A stretch of 64,000 nt of DNA, from the NCBI RefSeq assembly GCF_017303295.1, contig NZ_JAFKOK010000013.1, forward strand, positions 62,001 to 126,000. The letters are read 5' to 3'. Position numbers and translations under genes: made by a program. The notes beneath the pieces are model-generated. The model saw nothing but the letters and a program-made list of their open reading frames with translations, did no database searches and was not told the DNA's origin. Shown here piece by piece: positions 42,064 to 49,886 of the stretch (position 1 is the stretch's first letter; each line of letters starts with the position of its first letter). The stretch comes from Rhodobacter sp. NTK016B (GTDB lineage: Bacteria > Pseudomonadota > Alphaproteobacteria > Rhodobacterales > Rhodobacteraceae).

Positions 42064-42271
42064 CAACTATCGGAGCTTGGTGTAGCCCTTAACGCAATCG
42101 TGCGGCAGAAGATCGGCAGCAAGACGCCCGCCGCAGGCTCGGCAGCGCGCGGTTTGGGCATTTGGCTAAAATGACGTCACAGCCGGCCAGGACCAAGCGA
42201 GGCACACGGGATACCGCGCGCGCCAAGGCGCGGCGCGGTACCGGAAGCGCGGGTGGCAGGACGAAAGACTG

Positions 42272-43438
42272 TCAGTCCACGCCGAACAGATCGCGGCTGA
42301 ACACCTTGTCGCCCAGCCCCTTCAGATCGGGCGTGCGGCGGTTGGCGATGATCACATCGGCCTCGTCACTGAAAGCCGCGAAATCCTCGATCACCCGCGC
42401 ACCGGCGAATTCGCTTTCCGCCAGTGCGGGCTCATAGACGATGATCTCGATCCCGCGCGCACGCAGGCGCGACATGATCGACAGGACCGAGCTTTCGCGG
42501 AAATTGTCGCTGCCGTTCTTCATCACCAGCCGGTAGATACCCACCGTCTTGGGATTGCGCGCGGCCACCTGATCGGCCACGAATTCCTTGCGCGTGCGGT
42601 TGGCATCGACCACCGCCGCGATCAGGTTCTGCGGCACGTTATGGTAGTTGGCCAGCAACTGCTTGGTATCCTTGGGCAGGCAATAGCCGCCATAGCCAAA
42701 GGACGGGTTGTTGTAGTGGTTGCCGATCCGCGGATCGAGACCGACGCCGTCGATGATCTGGCGCGTATCGAGGCCCCGTGACATCGCGTAGCTGTCAAGT
42801 TCATTGAAATAGGCCACCCGCAGCGCGAGATAGGTATTGGCGAAGAGTTTGATCGCCTCGGCCTCGGTCGAGCCGGTGAACAGGACGGGGCAATCGGGTT
42901 CGACCGCGCCCTCTTTCAGCAGATCGGCCACCTTGTGCGCGCGCGCGTCCGTGCCGCCGACGACGATCCGCGTCGGATGCAGCGTGTCGTGCAGCGCCTG
43001 CCCTTCGCGCAGGAATTCGGGCGAGAACAGGATCTGCGCATAGCCGCTCTCGCGCCGCGCCTCTTCTGTAAAGCCTACCGGCACGGTCGACTTGATGACG
43101 ATCTGCGCCTCGGGCGCGTGCTGACGGCAGAGCGCAATCACCGCTTCGACGCTCGACGTGTCGAAGACCTTGGTGTCGTCGTCGAAATTGGTGGGTGTTG
43201 CGATGAATACGATCTCGGCCCCGCCCAGTGCCTCGGCCGGGTCGGTCGTCGCGGTCAGGCTGAGCGCATGGCTTTCCAGATAGGTGCTGCAGGCCTCGTC
43301 GCGGATCGGAGAGCGGCGCGCATTGACCAGTGCCACGCGCTCGGCCGAAATGTCGAGCGCCCGCACATCATGGTTCTGCGCCAGCATGATCGCATTGGCC
43401 AGACCGACATATCCCAGACCCACAACGGCAATTCTCAT
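42272..43438 (-). CDS. ugd: UDP-glucose 6-dehydrogenase
   Basis: Oxidises UDP-glucose to UDP-glucuronate for capsule, exopolysaccharide or LPS sugars. The 388-residue length equals that of the enterobacterial Ugd. NAD Rossmann start MRIAVVGLGYVGLANAIMLAQ, substrate segment ILFSPEFLREGQALHD, central helix with EAEAIKLFANTYLALRVAYFNELDSYA, catalytic Cys253 in FGYGGYCLPKDTKQL, and a C-terminal domain ending with VIIANRRTPDL are all present. It stands alone without glycosyltransferase genes, so the polymer it serves is not visible here. Confidence 0.94.
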   Translation of the reverse strand: MRIAVVGLGYVGLANAIMLAQNHDVRALDISAERVALVNARRSPIRDEACSTYLESHALSLTATTDPAEALGGAEIVFIATPTNFDDDTKVFDTSSVEAVIALCRQHAPEAQIVIKSTVPVGFTEEARRESGYAQILFSPEFLREGQALHDTLHPTRIVVGGTDARAHKVADLLKEGAVEPDCPVLFTGSTEAEAIKLFANTYLALRVAYFNELDSYAMSRGLDTRQIIDGVGLDPRIGNHYNNPSFGYGGYCLPKDTKQLLANYHNVPQNLIAAVVDANRTRKEFVADQVAARNPKTVGIYRLVMKNGSDNFRESSVLSIMSRLRARGIEIIVYEPALAESEFAGARVIEDFAAFSDEADVIIANRRTPDLKGLGDKVFSRDLFGVD

Positions 43439-43728
43439 TCACTCGACCTTTGACATTCTGCACTGTTGCGCCCGCGACCGGACCCACAGGGCCCGCGCGT
43501 GGAAACACGGCGGCATAGTATCGGTTGCGCAAGGCAGGGAAAGGCGAAAGTGCCCCGCGGCCACGGGACCGGGCGCGCCCGTCCCCTGCCCGGCTGTTGC
43601 AGATCGGCATCCCCTGCGCGCGGCGATCCGGAGAGTATTTTCCACCCTGAAAGAACGGTGTAATCCTTGACCCGACCGGGACTTGCGTAACCTTAGTCCC
43701 AGCTTGCCTTTTCGGAACCGGGGGTTTC

Positions 43729-44025
43729 ATGACTTTTCATCGCAGTCTTTCAGCGTGTTCGCTGCTTGTGCTTTCCATCGCTCTTGCCGGTTGCGTCAGC
43801 ACCACCGCGCCGGATCCGACCAACGAATCCCAGTTCCTGCCGGAACTGCCCGAAGGCATCATGAACGTGGTGGGCCCCAATCAGGACCTGACCGCCGTGC
43901 GCATCATGCCGTCGGATGGCTGCTACTGGTATCGTCACACCAACGTGGTCGAAACGACCTTCGTGCCGCTGCGCACCCGCGACGGGCGGATGATCTGCAC
44001 CAGTTCCGGCGCCGCCCCGGCGTAA
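43729..44025 (+). CDS. Small outer-membrane-type lipoprotein of unknown function
   Basis: Protein of 98 residues with a lipoprotein signal ending in the lipobox LAGC (Cys22). The mature part is short: acidic/Pro-rich linker (STTAPDPTNESQFLPELPEG), then a compact domain with conserved-looking Cys residues (DGCYWYRHTNVVETTFVPLRTRDGRMIC). The function is unknown; similar small lipoproteins are widespread in Rhodobacterales. An intrinsic terminator follows 22 bp after the stop. Confidence 0.85.
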   Translation: MTFHRSLSACSLLVLSIALAGCVSTTAPDPTNESQFLPELPEGIMNVVGPNQDLTAVRIMPSDGCYWYRHTNVVETTFVPLRTRDGRMICTSSGAAPA

Positions 44026-44047
44026 CGGTAAGGGCCAGACCCGAATG

Positions 44048-44079
44048 AAAAAGGGCGCCGCAATCGCGGCGCCCTTTTT
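44048..44079. terminator. Strong bidirectional intrinsic terminator
   Basis: A perfect 14-bp stem, AAAAAGGGCGCCGC paired with GCGGCGCCCTTTTT around a four-base AATC loop, with A- and T-runs at both ends. It lies between the convergent lipoprotein and L,D-transpeptidase genes and can stop transcription from both sides. Confidence 0.92.
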
Positions 44080-44102
44080 CATGGTCAGCGGGCCAGAAGC
44101 GA

Positions 44103-44750
44103 TCAGGCCGCGTAAAGATGCGCGGTCGCGCCCACCTCGACCTGATCGTAAAGGGCGATGATATGCGGCATCACCATACGCACGCAGCCCGAGCTGGCGC
44201 GTGAGCCGATCGACCACGGCTGCGGCGTGCCGTGGATACGCAGATAGGTGTCGCGGCTGCCGACATAGAGATACAGCGCGCGCGCGCCCAGCGGGTTGTT
44301 CGGACCGCCCGGCATGCCACCGGCGAATTCCTCGTATTCCGGGTTGCGGCGGATCATGTTGGCCGTCGGCGTCCAGGAGGGCCAACGCGCCTTGCGGCCG
44401 ATGCGGAAGGTGCCCGGCTCGTACAGGTCGTCCTGACCGATCGCCACGCCGTAGCGCATCGCCGTGCCGTCGCCCTGAATGTGGTAGAGATACCGCGCCA
44501 CCGCGTCGACATGGATATCGCCCGCGCGCAGCCCGTCATTGGCCTCGACCCGGCGGGGAAGGAAGCGCGGATGCAGATCCCACGGGTTCGAAAAGGACGG
44601 ATCGTAGCCTGCGGGCGTGACCTGAGCGTCCCAGCTGTCCCACTGGTTTTCCTGAGCGGTCTGGGCGAAGAGCTGGCGCGGGCCAGCGACAAAGGGCGCA
44701 GCCAGGGCAGCAGCGGCGCTTTTAGTCATGAAAGAGCGTCTGGACGTCAC
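44103..44750 (-). CDS. L,D-transpeptidase (YkuD domain), Tat-exported
   Basis: Cell-wall cross-linking or protein-anchoring enzyme of 215 residues. The N-terminus TSRRSFMTKSAAAALAAPFVAG is a twin-arginine-type signal. The YkuD catalytic motif is HGTP...SSGCVRM with His173 and Cys189. Preceding family segments AMRYGVAIGQDDLYEPGTFRIGRKARWPSWTPT and ALYLYVGSRDTYLRIHG are present. The protein makes 3-3 peptidoglycan links, or attaches outer membrane proteins. Single gene flanked by a terminator. Confidence 0.93.
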   Translation of the reverse strand: MTSRRSFMTKSAAAALAAPFVAGPRQLFAQTAQENQWDSWDAQVTPAGYDPSFSNPWDLHPRFLPRRVEANDGLRAGDIHVDAVARYLYHIQGDGTAMRYGVAIGQDDLYEPGTFRIGRKARWPSWTPTANMIRRNPEYEEFAGGMPGGPNNPLGARALYLYVGSRDTYLRIHGTPQPWSIGSRASSGCVRMVMPHIIALYDQVEVGATAHLYAA

Positions 44751-44952
44751 GAAACTGTTCCTCTTGTCAACCGGGCGAGCAGCGCCAGCAGATTATGGGG
44801 TGTCATAAGCGCAATATGCGTCAACGGGCAAGTGAGGCAAACCCGCCGAGGGCTTTGTGGGGCAAAATCATGCTCACAGATGCGTAACCCGGAATGCTTT
44901 GCCGCCGGTTGGGCCGGAAAACGGCCTCCCCGCCCGCAAAAAACCGCCGCCC

Positions 44953-46632
44953 CTAATGCGCCGAGGGGTTGTCCATCGCCCGGCTGAGCAGGATCACCGG
45001 AATGATCCCGATGGCAACGATCAGCATGGCCGAGGTCGAGGCCTCGTCCAGACGCCCGTCCGAGGCCAGCCGATAGGTTCGAATCGCCAGCGTATCGAGG
45101 TTGAAGGGCCGCACGATCAGCGTCGCGGGCAGCTCTTTGAGGACATCGGCGAAAATGAAGATCGCCGCCGACAGAAGCCCCCCGCGCAGAAGCGGGAAAT
45201 GCACCGTCGCCAGCGTCCGCGCGGGCCCCGAGCCAAGGCCGCGCGCGGCCTCGTCCAGCGAGGGCGGGATGCGCTGCAAAGACGCCTCGATCGTGTTGAG
45301 CGAAATGGCGAGGAACCGCACCGCATAGGCGAAGATCAGGCCGAAGTAAGAGCCGGTCAGCAGCAGCCCCGTCGAGATGTCGAAGGTCTCGCGCATCCAC
45401 GCATCGAGGCTGCGGTCGACCCAGCTCAGCGGCAGCAGGATCCCCACGGCGATCACCGCGCCCGGCATCGCGTAACCGATCCCCGCCACCCCCAGCGCGC
45501 CGCGCACCGCAAGCCCGCCATCGAGCCTGCGCGCATAGGCCAGAAACACCCCCAGCGTCAGCAGGACAAGCGCCGCCAGCGCGGCCAGCATCAGCGAATT
45601 GCCGGCAAAGGCATAGAAGCGCGCGCCCCACATCGGGTCGCCCACAAGGATCGCCCGCCGCGCCAGATCGCCGAAAGGAAAGGCAAAGCCCGCGATGATC
45701 GGAAAGGCGCAGAGCCCCATCACGATGACCGCGCGCCAGCCCGTCAGCGGACGCCGCGCCGCCGCGCTTGCCGATTGCCCGCCGGGATCGCCGACATAAC
45801 GGCGCGAGCCGCGCAAGAGCCGCTCAAGCACCAGCGCCACGCCGACCAGACCGATCAGAAGCGCCGCGATCTGCGCCGCCGCCACCGGCTCGCCCCGCGC
45901 GAACCATGTGCGGAAAATGCCCGATGTCAGGGTCTGAACGCCCAGATGCTGCACGGTGCCGAAATCGGCCAGCGTCTCCATCCCCACGAAGGCGCAGCCC
46001 GCGACGATGGCCGGACGCGCCATCGGCAAGGCCACGCGGAAAAACGCGCCGCGCGCGGATTGTCCCAGCGCACGGGCCGCTTCGATCAGGTGCAGCGACT
46101 GCGTGGCGAAGGCCGCGCGGGCCAGCAGGTAGACGTAGGGATACAGCACCAGCGCCAGCATGATCGCGGCGCCCGGCAGGCTGGCGATATCGGGGAACCA
46201 ATAGTCGCGCCGCCCCCAGCCGAACAGCGAACGCAGACCCGACTGCACCGGCCCGGCAAAGGTGAGCGTTTCGTAATAGACATAGGCGATGACATATCCC
46301 GGCATCGTCATGGGCAGCATCAGCGCCCATTGCAGAACGCCGCGCCCGCGGAACTCGAACCCCGCGATCAGCCAGCCCGCGCCCACCCCCATCGCCGCCG
46401 CCAGCGCGATGGTCAGCATCACCAGAAACAGCGAATTTCGCAGGTAAAGCGGCAGCACGGTCGAGACCAGATGCGCCCAGGCCCCGCCCGAGGGCAGAAA
46501 GACCTGCGCCACCACCGCCAGAATCGGCAGCGCGATGAATGCCGCGATGACGAGCGCACCAAGGCTCCAGCCGCTCAGCCTCAGGCGCCGTGGGCGCGCT
46601 CGCGGAGAAAAGGTGTCATCGGTCGTGGCCAT
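44953..46632 (-). CDS. Ferric-iron ABC transporter permease (FbpB/SfuB type, fused double permease)
   Basis: Inner membrane protein of 559 residues formed of two homologous six-helix halves, each with an EAA loop (first: LIEAARALGQSARGAFFRVALPMARPAIVA; second: LDEAARGLGSGPARTLATVHFPLLRGG). This architecture is typical of ferric-iron permeases of the Fbp/Sfu/Hit type. It is divergent from the binding-protein gene at 46830. No ATPase gene is adjacent on either side, so the ATP-binding subunit must be encoded elsewhere. An iron-responsive operator may lie in the 197-bp gap. Confidence 0.92.
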   Translation of the reverse strand: MATTDDTFSPRARPRRLRLSGWSLGALVIAAFIALPILAVVAQVFLPSGGAWAHLVSTVLPLYLRNSLFLVMLTIALAAAMGVGAGWLIAGFEFRGRGVLQWALMLPMTMPGYVIAYVYYETLTFAGPVQSGLRSLFGWGRRDYWFPDIASLPGAAIMLALVLYPYVYLLARAAFATQSLHLIEAARALGQSARGAFFRVALPMARPAIVAGCAFVGMETLADFGTVQHLGVQTLTSGIFRTWFARGEPVAAAQIAALLIGLVGVALVLERLLRGSRRYVGDPGGQSASAAARRPLTGWRAVIVMGLCAFPIIAGFAFPFGDLARRAILVGDPMWGARFYAFAGNSLMLAALAALVLLTLGVFLAYARRLDGGLAVRGALGVAGIGYAMPGAVIAVGILLPLSWVDRSLDAWMRETFDISTGLLLTGSYFGLIFAYAVRFLAISLNTIEASLQRIPPSLDEAARGLGSGPARTLATVHFPLLRGGLLSAAIFIFADVLKELPATLIVRPFNLDTLAIRTYRLASDGRLDEASTSAMLIVAIGIIPVILLSRAMDNPSAH

Positions 46633-46690
46633 GCGGCATCCTGCACATTCGGCTCCTCCCCTAGCGGATGCATGCCGGGCTGTCCAGTTT

Positions 46691-46736
46691 TCCGATTCTT
46701 ATTGTCGGGAAATAATCCGATTGATATTGTCAGGAA
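46691..46736. repeat. Direct repeat in the iron-transport promoter region
   Basis: Two 21-nt copies (46691-46711 and 46716-46736) begin TCCGATT and contain ATTGTC; they match at 18 of 21 positions, with a 25-bp period. They sit in the divergent gap between the ferric permease and binding-protein genes, 94 bp before the latter. Repeats here could be operators for an iron regulator (Fur, Irr, RirA type), but they match none of the consensus sites I know closely. Confidence 0.5.
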
Positions 46737-46829
46737 TGTCGCGAGCCGCTAAGGCTCGTGCCGACGGGTCGCAAGCGGCCCTGACCCCGCGCGCCAATCG
46801 GCGCGACACATCTACGTCCGGAGGACCCC

Positions 46830-47867
46830 ATGTTTCGCAATCTGACGGCCCTTGGCACCGCTTTCGCCGCCGTGCTGACCGCCGCTGCGCCGGCCGCGCT
46901 GGCACAGGAAGTCAACCTGTATTCCTCGCGCCACTACGATACGGATCTGCGCCTTTACGAGAACTTCACCGCGGCCACCGGCATTCGCGTGAACCTGATC
47001 GAAGGCACCGGCGAGCAGCTGCTCGAGCGCATCCAGACCGAAGGCGAGGCGTCGCCGGCCGATCTGTACATCACCGTCGATGGCGGGCGCCTGCACCGTG
47101 CGGTCGAAGCCGGTGTGTTCCAGCCCATCGAAAGCGCGGTGCTTGAAGAGCGCGTGCCGTCGAATTTCCGCCATCCCGACAATCTGTGGTTCGGGCTGTC
47201 GTCGCGCGCCCGGGTCATCTTTACCCGCGTGGGCGAGCGTCCGGACTGGCTGAACGATTACGAAGACCTCGCCGATCCCCGGCTTGAGGGCGAGATCTGC
47301 ATCCGCTCGTCGTCGAATATCTACAATATCTCGTTGATGGCCGAGATGATCGAGGTGATGGGCGCCGAGGGCGCGCAGGACTGGGCCGAGGGCGTGAACA
47401 ACAACCTCGCCCGCCAGCCGCAGGGCGGCGACCGCGATCAGCTGCGCGCGCTGGCGGCCGACGAATGCTCGGTCGCGGTGTCGAACACCTATTACTGGGG
47501 CGCGCTGGCCGCGTCGGACAACCCCGATGACGTCGCCGTCGCCGAGGCGGTCGAGTTCTTCTATCCCAATCAGGGCACCGAGGACGAACCGGGGCGCGGC
47601 GCGCATGTGAACATCTCGGGCGCGGGCGTCACCGTGAACGCCCCCAACCGCGACAACGCGATCCGCTTTCTGGAATACCTCGTCTCAGATGAAGCGCAGG
47701 CGATCTTCGCGGATTCCAACAACGAATTCCCGATCGTGCCGGGCGTCGAAATCCACGGGCCCGTCGCCCCCTTCACCGACTTCCGCAATTCGGGCGTCAA
47801 CGTTTCGGTCTACGGGCTGAATGCGGGTGAGGCGACGGATATCTTCGACCGCGTGGGCTTCCCGTAA
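46830..47867 (+). CDS. Ferric-iron ABC transporter binding protein (FbpA/FutA type)
   Basis: Periplasmic iron receptor of 345 residues: signal peptide MFRNLTALGTAFAAVLTAAAPAALA, then EVNLYSSRHYDTDLRLYENFTAATGIRVNLIEG, ADLYITVDGGRLHRAVEAGVFQPI, and the Tyr pair region VAVSNTYYWGALA that ligates Fe3+ in this family. It ends with INGAGVTV-like core (SGAGVTVNAPN) and a last helix. Divergent from the permease gene; an intrinsic terminator follows. Co-regulation through the promoter repeats is likely. Confidence 0.93.
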   Translation: MFRNLTALGTAFAAVLTAAAPAALAQEVNLYSSRHYDTDLRLYENFTAATGIRVNLIEGTGEQLLERIQTEGEASPADLYITVDGGRLHRAVEAGVFQPIESAVLEERVPSNFRHPDNLWFGLSSRARVIFTRVGERPDWLNDYEDLADPRLEGEICIRSSSNIYNISLMAEMIEVMGAEGAQDWAEGVNNNLARQPQGGDRDQLRALAADECSVAVSNTYYWGALAASDNPDDVAVAEAVEFFYPNQGTEDEPGRGAHVNISGAGVTVNAPNRDNAIRFLEYLVSDEAQAIFADSNNEFPIVPGVEIHGPVAPFTDFRNSGVNVSVYGLNAGEATDIFDRVGFP

Positions 47868-47962
47868 GCCGCCGCGCCCCGGGCAAACCGGGTCGTCAGG
47901 GGGCTGTCTGCCCCCCTCGCGCTACGCGCTCACCCCCCGAGGATATTTAGGGATCAAAGATG

Positions 47963-47990
47963 AAGGGGCCTCGCCTGCGGGGCCCCTTTT
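47963..47990 (+). terminator. Intrinsic terminator after fbpA-like gene
   Basis: An 8-bp stem AAGGGGCC / GGCCCCTT around a ten-base loop, followed by TTTTG. It lies 95 bp after the binding-protein stop and before the GST gene. Confidence 0.8.
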
Positions 47991-48076
47991 GTCATGCCCC
48001 GAGGCGGGGCGCCCTTGACCTCGGGCGATCCGTTCGCATGTTCACAAAGACGATTTCATTTAGCCAAGGACATCCG

Positions 48077-48910
48077 ATGCCGAGTGACAGCTACACCCCG
48101 CCCAAGGTCTGGACCTGGGAGCAAGAGAGCGGCGGGCGGTTTGCCTCGATCAACCGCCCGATCGCCGGGCCCACGCATGACAAGGAGCTGCCGGTCGGCG
48201 AGCATCCGTTCCAGCTGTATTCGCTGGGCACGCCCAATGGCGTGAAGGTCACCATCATGTTGGAGGAATTGCTGGCTGCGGGCCATGCAGGCGCGGAATA
48301 CGATGCGTGGCTGATCAATATCGGCGAGGGCGATCAGTTCGGCTCGGACTTCGTGGATATCAACCCGAATTCGAAGATCCCGGCGCTGATGGACCGCTCA
48401 GGCCCCGAGCCGGTGCGGGTGTTCGAATCGGCCTCGATCCTGTTCCATCTGGCCGAGAAATTCGGCGCGTTCCTGCCCGCCTCGGGGCCCGCACGGACCG
48501 AGGTGATGAACTGGGTCTTCTGGCAGATGGGGGCGGCGCCCTATCTGGGCGGCGGGTTTGGCCATTTCTATGCCTATGCCCCCGAGAAGTTCGAATACCC
48601 CATCAACCGTTTCGCGATGGAGGTGAAGCGCCAGCTTGACGTGCTGGACCGCAACCTTGCCGATCGCAAATGGATCGCGGGCGACGACTACACCATCGCT
48701 GATATGGCGATCTATCCGTGGTACGGGCGGCTGGTCGAAGGCGGCGCCTACGATTCCGCCGAGTTCCTCTCGGTGCACGAATACAAGAACGTCGTCCGCT
48801 GGGCCGCCGACATGGCGGCGCGTCCGGGTGTCGAGCGCGGCAAGCGTGTCAACAAGCCCAGCCCCGACGACGGCATCCGCGAGCGCCACAGCGCGGCGGA
48901 TCTGGACTGA
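48077..48910 (+). CDS. YghU-family glutathione S-transferase
   Basis: Protein of 277 residues in the YghU/YfcG group of GSTs, which act as disulfide-bond reductases and peroxidases. Thioredoxin-fold N-domain: HPFQLYSLGTPNGVKVTIMLEELL (active Thr-Pro-Asn region), FVDINPNSKIPALMD, VFESASILFHLAEKFGAFLP. All-helical C-domain: MNWVFWQMGAAPYLGGGFGHFY and WIAGDDYTIADMAIYPWYGRLV. An N-terminal extension of about 50 residues (MPSDSYTPPKVWTWEQES) is typical for YghU. The ATG at 48077 follows AAGGA at good distance. A terminator follows the gene. Confidence 0.93.
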   Translation: MPSDSYTPPKVWTWEQESGGRFASINRPIAGPTHDKELPVGEHPFQLYSLGTPNGVKVTIMLEELLAAGHAGAEYDAWLINIGEGDQFGSDFVDINPNSKIPALMDRSGPEPVRVFESASILFHLAEKFGAFLPASGPARTEVMNWVFWQMGAAPYLGGGFGHFYAYAPEKFEYPINRFAMEVKRQLDVLDRNLADRKWIAGDDYTIADMAIYPWYGRLVEGGAYDSAEFLSVHEYKNVVRWAADMAARPGVERGKRVNKPSPDDGIRERHSAADLD

Positions 48911-48916
48911 ACACAG

Positions 48917-48943
48917 AAGGGCGGCCCTGGTGGCCGCCCTTTT
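48917..48943. terminator. Bidirectional terminator between GST and exonuclease III genes
   Basis: A 10-bp perfect stem AAGGGCGGCC / GGCCGCCCTT around a five-base loop, with T-run on the plus side and AA(G) start on the other. It separates the two convergent genes, which end at 48910 and 48946. Confidence 0.88.
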
Positions 48944-48945
48944 CC

Positions 48946-49722
48946 TCAGGCCGCGAGATCCACCCAGACCGGGGTGTGATCCGACGGCTTCTCCCAGTCG
49001 CGTGGCGCGGTTTCGATCCAGCAATCGGTGAGCCAGTCGGCGGCCTTGGGCGACAGGAGCCAATGGTCGATACGGATGCCATTATTCTTCTGACGCGCCC
49101 CGGCCTGATAATCCCAGAACGAATAGAGCCCCGGCTCGGGGTGACGCAGGCGCAGCGCATCGTAGAGCCCCATTGCTTCGAGCCGCCGGAACGCGGCGCG
49201 GCTTTGCGGCAGGAACAGGGCGTCGTCGCCCCAGACCTCGGGCCGTGCGGCGTCCTCGGGCTGGGGGATCACGTTATAGTCACCCGCGAAGGCCACCGGG
49301 ATTTCGCGCGCCAGCAATTCCGCCGCGCGGGTCTGCAAACGCTCCATCCACGCCAGTTTGTAGTCGTATTTCGGCCCCGGCGCCGGGTTGCCATTGGGCA
49401 GGTAGAGCCCGCAAACGCGCAGGCCCGTGTCGCCGATATCGGCCTCGATATAGCGGGCCTGTTCGTCGCTGTCGTCGCCCGGCAGCCCGCGCGTGACATC
49501 GTTCAGCGGCAATTTCGACAGGATCGCCACGCCGTTGAAGCCCTTCTGGCCATGCGTTTCCAGATGATAGCCGCGATCTTCGATCAGCGCGCGGGGAAAG
49601 GCCTCGTCCACGGACTTGATCTCTTGCAGCACGGCCACGTCGGGCGCAGCGGTGTCGAGCCAGCGGCCGAGCACTTCAGCGCGGGCCTTGACGCCATTGA
49701 TATTGAAGGTGGCGAGTTTCAT
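48946..49722 (-). CDS. xth: Exodeoxyribonuclease III (AP endonuclease)
   Basis: DNA repair nuclease of 258 residues: MKLATFNINGVKARAEVLGRWL start, VLQEIKSVDEAFP (metal Glu), GLYLPNG, FAGDYNVIPQPEDAARPEVW (Asp-Asn pair), LRHPEPGLYSFWDYQAGARQKNNGIRIDHWLLS (His/Asp region) and the final PSDHTPVWVDL with catalytic His. It cuts at abasic sites and removes 3'-blocking groups. The start at 49722 has an AGGAGA site; the upstream reading to 49872 is non-homologous. Confidence 0.96.
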   Translation of the reverse strand: MKLATFNINGVKARAEVLGRWLDTAAPDVAVLQEIKSVDEAFPRALIEDRGYHLETHGQKGFNGVAILSKLPLNDVTRGLPGDDSDEQARYIEADIGDTGLRVCGLYLPNGNPAPGPKYDYKLAWMERLQTRAAELLAREIPVAFAGDYNVIPQPEDAARPEVWGDDALFLPQSRAAFRRLEAMGLYDALRLRHPEPGLYSFWDYQAGARQKNNGIRIDHWLLSPKAADWLTDCWIETAPRDWEKPSDHTPVWVDLAA

Positions 49723-49886
49723 GCGGTCTCCTGCTGCGCGGGGCGCCAGAATGGCATCGCGGCGGGTTGACGGCAACCGCCAGAGCGCGCCGTGGCGATT
49801 GCAAACCCGCGCGTTCCGCAACCGGCTTGCCCCGCGCCGCCTGAGCCAATACACAACAGCCAGCATTGACAATCGGAGCCCATTCG

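Larger units (their letters stand above)
41488..42271. other. Long gene-free region between the Rieske operon and ugd
   Basis: A 784-bp stretch without a convincing gene; open frames on both strands here are Arg/Ser/Ala-rich without family features. It holds two exact TGTATACA palindromes (41730, 42056) and a short AT-rich patch around them. It could be the regulatory region of the leftward Rieske-amidohydrolase unit, or the remains of a decayed regulator gene. Nothing else is recognised. Confidence 0.55.

Noticed and set aside
44857-46752. 631-residue plus-strand frame opposite the ferric permease
   Set aside because: Antisense with no hydrophobic or domain pattern, while the minus strand shows a full double-permease.
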